Shown here in pieces: positions 5,107 to 6,721 of a stretch of 6,721 nt of DNA. Position numbers and translations under genes: made by a program. The notes beneath the pieces are model-generated. The model was given only the letters and a program-made list of their open reading frames with translations, was not told the DNA's origin and searched no databases. How positions within the stretch are numbered: position 1 is the first letter of the stretch; each line of letters begins with the position of its first letter. This DNA is from Nitrospira lenta (GTDB lineage: Bacteria > Nitrospirota > Nitrospiria > Nitrospirales > Nitrospiraceae): positions 1-6,721 of the forward strand of contig CAMDRK010000141.1 of NCBI GenBank assembly GCA_945906715.1, in the 5' to 3' direction.

Positions 5107-5610
5107 TCACGCGCCGGGCCAGCCCTGATCGGCGAAGCTGTAACAGCGCTCGTCAGTGAGGACGAGATGGTCCAAGAGCGTGATGCCGAGCAGCTCAGCT
5201 CCTTGCCGGAGTCGGCTGGTGAGGACGCGATCCTCTTGGCTGGGGCTGGGATCGCCGGAGGGGTGATTGTGGCCGCAGATCCAGACGACGGCGTTCATCA
5301 GGATCAGCGGTTTGAAGACCTCGCGTGGATGCACGATAGCCAAAGTCAGGGAGCCGATCGAGACGATGTTGACCCCGATGATGGCATGCTTCGCATCCAG
5401 CCCACAGACCAGGAATTGCTCGCGGTCCAGTCCTGCAAAAAGCGGTCTGAGGATGGCCGCAGCGGCGACCGAGGTATTGAGCGGCAACGAGGACGGTACG
5501 GCCCGGTTGTCGCGGACGAGCGTGACCCGGTATCGCGGCACGGCGTATTCATTTCTCGGCTTCGGCTGCCGGATAAGATTCACACTGCCCTGTGAACCGT
5601 GAATGGCCAT
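5107..5610 (-). CDS. RadC-type JAMM/MPN+ domain protein, mobile-element type
   Basis: This 167-residue minus-strand protein matches the C-terminal RadC domain (JAB/MPN+). The zinc-binding JAMM motif is complete: HNHPSGDPSPSQED at 114-127, with His114, His116, Ser124 and Asp127. A Glu around residue 64 (REQFLVCGLD) or in HPREVF (94-99) is the likely upstream partner. LGITLLDHLVL at 141-151 is also typical. The N-terminal helix-hairpin-helix part of chromosomal RadC is missing, as is usual for copies on integrative elements and phage-like islands. The function of such proteins is unproven; a link to DNA repair was withdrawn for the E. coli gene, and a metalloprotease-like or replication role is only suggested. 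Start at 5610 is chosen over an ATG at 5646 because AAGGAGG lies 5 bases upstream of it (5616-5622). It is divergent from the 70-aa gene and convergent with the 66-aa gene. Confidence 0.88.
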   Translation of the reverse strand: MAIHGSQGSVNLIRQPKPRNEYAVPRYRVTLVRDNRAVPSSLPLNTSVAAAAILRPLFAGLDREQFLVCGLDAKHAIIGVNIVSIGSLTLAIVHPREVFKPLILMNAVVWICGHNHPSGDPSPSQEDRVLTSRLRQGAELLGITLLDHLVLTDERCYSFADQGWPGA

Positions 5611-5639
5611 GTCCGCCTCCTTCTTCATCAAGATGTTTA

Positions 5640-5669
5640 GCCCCACCCTTCACAACACAGGGGTGGGGC
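5640..5669. repeat. Inverted repeat before the radC-like gene
   Basis: GCCCCACCC at 5640-5648 is the exact reverse complement of GGGTGGGGC at 5661-5669, with a 12-base spacer. It lies in the divergent gap between the radC-like gene and the 70-aa gene, 30 bases from the radC start. The spacing suits a dimeric repressor operator, or an RNA hairpin in the radC leader. The same arm and spacer lengths (9 and 12) occur in the inverted repeat at 2826-2855, though the sequences differ. Confidence 0.55.
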
Positions 5670-5757
5670 GTCGAAGAAAAAGGCGGGATGGCGCTCTCGC
5701 GGGGGGCAGGCCTGAAACGGGAGGGGCCCTACGGGACGGTACCAGGAAAGGCCTGGC

Positions 5758-5789
5758 CGCTGCTCCGCAGCGATGGCCCGCCACCGCTG
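5758..5789. repeat. Alternative-pairing stems before the 70-aa gene
   Basis: CGCTG at 5758-5762 can pair with CAGCG at 5768-5772, and that same CAGCG can pair instead with CGCTG at 5785-5789. A further CCAGG/CCTGG pair lies just upstream near 5742-5756. The stems are short, so this could be chance in GC-rich DNA, but the mutually exclusive pairing just before a start is noted. Confidence 0.25.
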
Positions 5790-5820
5790 GGAACCCAGGG
5801 TACGCTGACGAGATCGAGGC

Positions 5821-6033
5821 ATGAAGACCACCTGTCACAAGACACCGGCGCCAGTGTTTCCCGAGACAACCTTGAATAGGCCATGGTCGCCTCAACTATT
5901 TGAAGAAATCACGGATCTCTTGGCCGAGGCACTCTTTCAAGATTTTCAAGCACATCGGCGAGCTACGGTTCAATCCCCCCAGGGAATTGACCATAGAATT
6001 TCGTTGACGAACGCAGAGAACGAGGTTAAGTGA
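5821..6033 (+). CDS. Small protein of unknown function coupled to the serine recombinase (70 aa)
   Basis: The ATG at 5821 follows CGAGG (spacing short, about 4 bases). The 70 residues read MKTTCHKTPAPVFPE at the start, then a helical middle WSPQLFEEITDLLAEALFQDF at about 22-42, an Arg-rich stretch QAHRRATVQSP and an end with NAENEVK. Short proteins with a similar LLAEAL helix and an SP-GID tail often sit directly before serine recombinases of this type, but I know of no assigned function. Its TGA overlaps the next start by one base (TGATG at 6031-6035), so the two are very probably translated together. A role as recombinase partner or regulator is inference from position only. Confidence 0.7.
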   Translation: MKTTCHKTPAPVFPETTLNRPWSPQLFEEITDLLAEALFQDFQAHRRATVQSPQGIDHRISLTNAENEVK

Positions 6034-6721
6034 TGCTCTCACCCAGTAATGAGGGCTCCATGCGCGCTGCAATCTACGTCAGAAAGTCGACCGCACAAAC
6101 CGGGATGAGCGAAGATGCCCGTTCAGTTGAACGGCAGAAGGCTCGTGCTCGGGCATATGCTGCAGGTCGAGGATGGACGGTCGCCGATGAGCATGTCTAT
6201 GAAGACGACGGCATCAGCGGGGCTGAGTTCGCACGCCGGCCAGGATTTCAGCGCCTCATAGAAACCCTTAAACGCATTTCCCCATTTCAATTTCTCATCG
6301 TGATGGATGAATCGAGGCTCGGCCGTGAGTCCATCGAAACGGCCCATGTCCTCAAACAGCTCATGCTCGCCGGGGTGAGAATCTTTGCCTATCTCGATAA
6401 CCGAGAAGTCGTGCTCGACAACCTTTTGGACAAAATGCGGCTCGCATTTACCGGGCTGATGGATGAAGGCGAGCGCTATCGGGCCCAGCAACGAACGTTC
6501 GATGCCCTTCACCGGAAAGCCCTCATGGGACATGTGACCGGCGGGCGCGTGTATGGGTATGACAACGTGGAGATCCATTCCTCCGTGCTGGATGCTTACG
6601 GCCGGCCAAAGCGCGATCACGTCGAACGCCGGATCAATGAGGAGCAAGCCGCTGTCGTTCGGCAGGTCTTTAGGCTCTGCGCTGAAGGGAAGGGTATGGT
6701 TTCGATCGCTCGTTTCTTGAA
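6033..6721 (+). CDS. Large serine recombinase (site-specific integrase), partial at right edge
   Basis: The N-terminal 220 or so residues of a large serine recombinase. From the internal Met at 6060 it reads MRAAIYVRKST with the catalytic Ser as residue 10. It continues with DDGISGAEFARRPGFQRL at about 49-66, MDESRLGRESIETA at 82-95 (the Arg-containing active-site segment) and a helix up to RAQQRTFDALHRKA at 141-154. It then enters the Recombinase domain with GHVTGGRVYGYDNVE at 157-171 and NEEQAAVVRQVF at 193-204. It would bind attachment sites and carry out integration and, with a directionality factor, excision. The start at 6033 is supported by GAGG at 6022-6025 and by overlap with the upstream stop; the ATG at 6060 (GAGGG at 6051-6055) gives the usual family N-terminus and is a real alternative. 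The C-terminal zinc-ribbon and coiled-coil parts lie beyond the window. Confidence 0.9.
   Translation, partial: MLSPSNEGSMRAAIYVRKSTAQTGMSEDARSVERQKARARAYAAGRGWTVADEHVYEDDGISGAEFARRPGFQRLIETLKRISPFQFLIVMDESRLGRESIETAHVLKQLMLAGVRIFAYLDNREVVLDNLLDKMRLAFTGLMDEGERYRAQQRTFDALHRKALMGHVTGGRVYGYDNVEIHSSVLDAYGRPKRDHVERRINEEQAAVVRQVFRLCAEGKGMVSIARFL

Noticed and set aside
5167..5595. Plus-strand open frame of 142 codons opposite radC
   Set aside because: Shadow of the radC-like gene, which has the complete JAMM motif and a strong ribosome binding site.
6123..6647. Minus-strand open frame of 174 codons
   Set aside because: Antisense to the serine recombinase, whose motifs are unmistakable.

Overview
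The window looks like accessory chromosomal DNA from a GC-rich Gram-negative bacterium. A Nitrospira-like host (Nitrospirota) is my best guess, from the style of the HU start, the ArsS fragment and the PiT permease, but this is a recognition-based inference and not a proof. It has two parts: a scarred host-like region (1 to about 2620) and the left portion of an integrative mobile element (about 2800 to the right edge).

Left part. A minus-strand gene for a membrane-anchored protein runs off the left edge. About 460 bp without a convincing gene follow, containing short direct repeats that may be insertion-sequence debris. Next comes a good promoter and ribosome binding site driving only the first 26 codons of an HU-type DNA-binding protein, joined directly to the C-terminal half of ArsS (arsenosugar-biosynthesis radical SAM protein). 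The ArsS half has lost its iron-sulfur/SAM domain. Nine bases later is an intact PiT-family phosphate permease, which this promoter could now drive. Just behind it lies a decayed, minus-strand IS3-family transposase tail.

Right part. From about 2808 to 3306 a module is present in three imperfect copies: a cluster of short CTGTC/CTGCC-like repeats, then a GGTCAGC leader, then the start of a small excisionase-like helix-turn-helix gene about 40 bp later. The first two copies are broken and only the third gene is intact. It is followed by two strong hairpins and a Rep_trans-type (rolling-circle initiator / MOBT-relaxase-like) gene. Then come a 66-aa gene of unknown function, a convergent stand-alone RadC-type JAMM protein, a 70-aa gene of unknown function, and a large serine recombinase whose start overlaps the stop of the 70-aa gene and which runs off the right edge.

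Taken together, the right part reads as an integrative and possibly mobilizable element: the serine recombinase would integrate and excise, the HTH protein could act as excisionase or regulator, and the Rep_trans protein could nick and replicate the excised circle or start transfer. No attachment site, CRISPR array, rRNA or tRNA was recognised. The most unusual points are the triplicated, decaying excisionase module, the iteron-like 20-bp-spaced repeats and hairpins before the initiator gene, and the HU::ArsS chimera feeding a phosphate permease.
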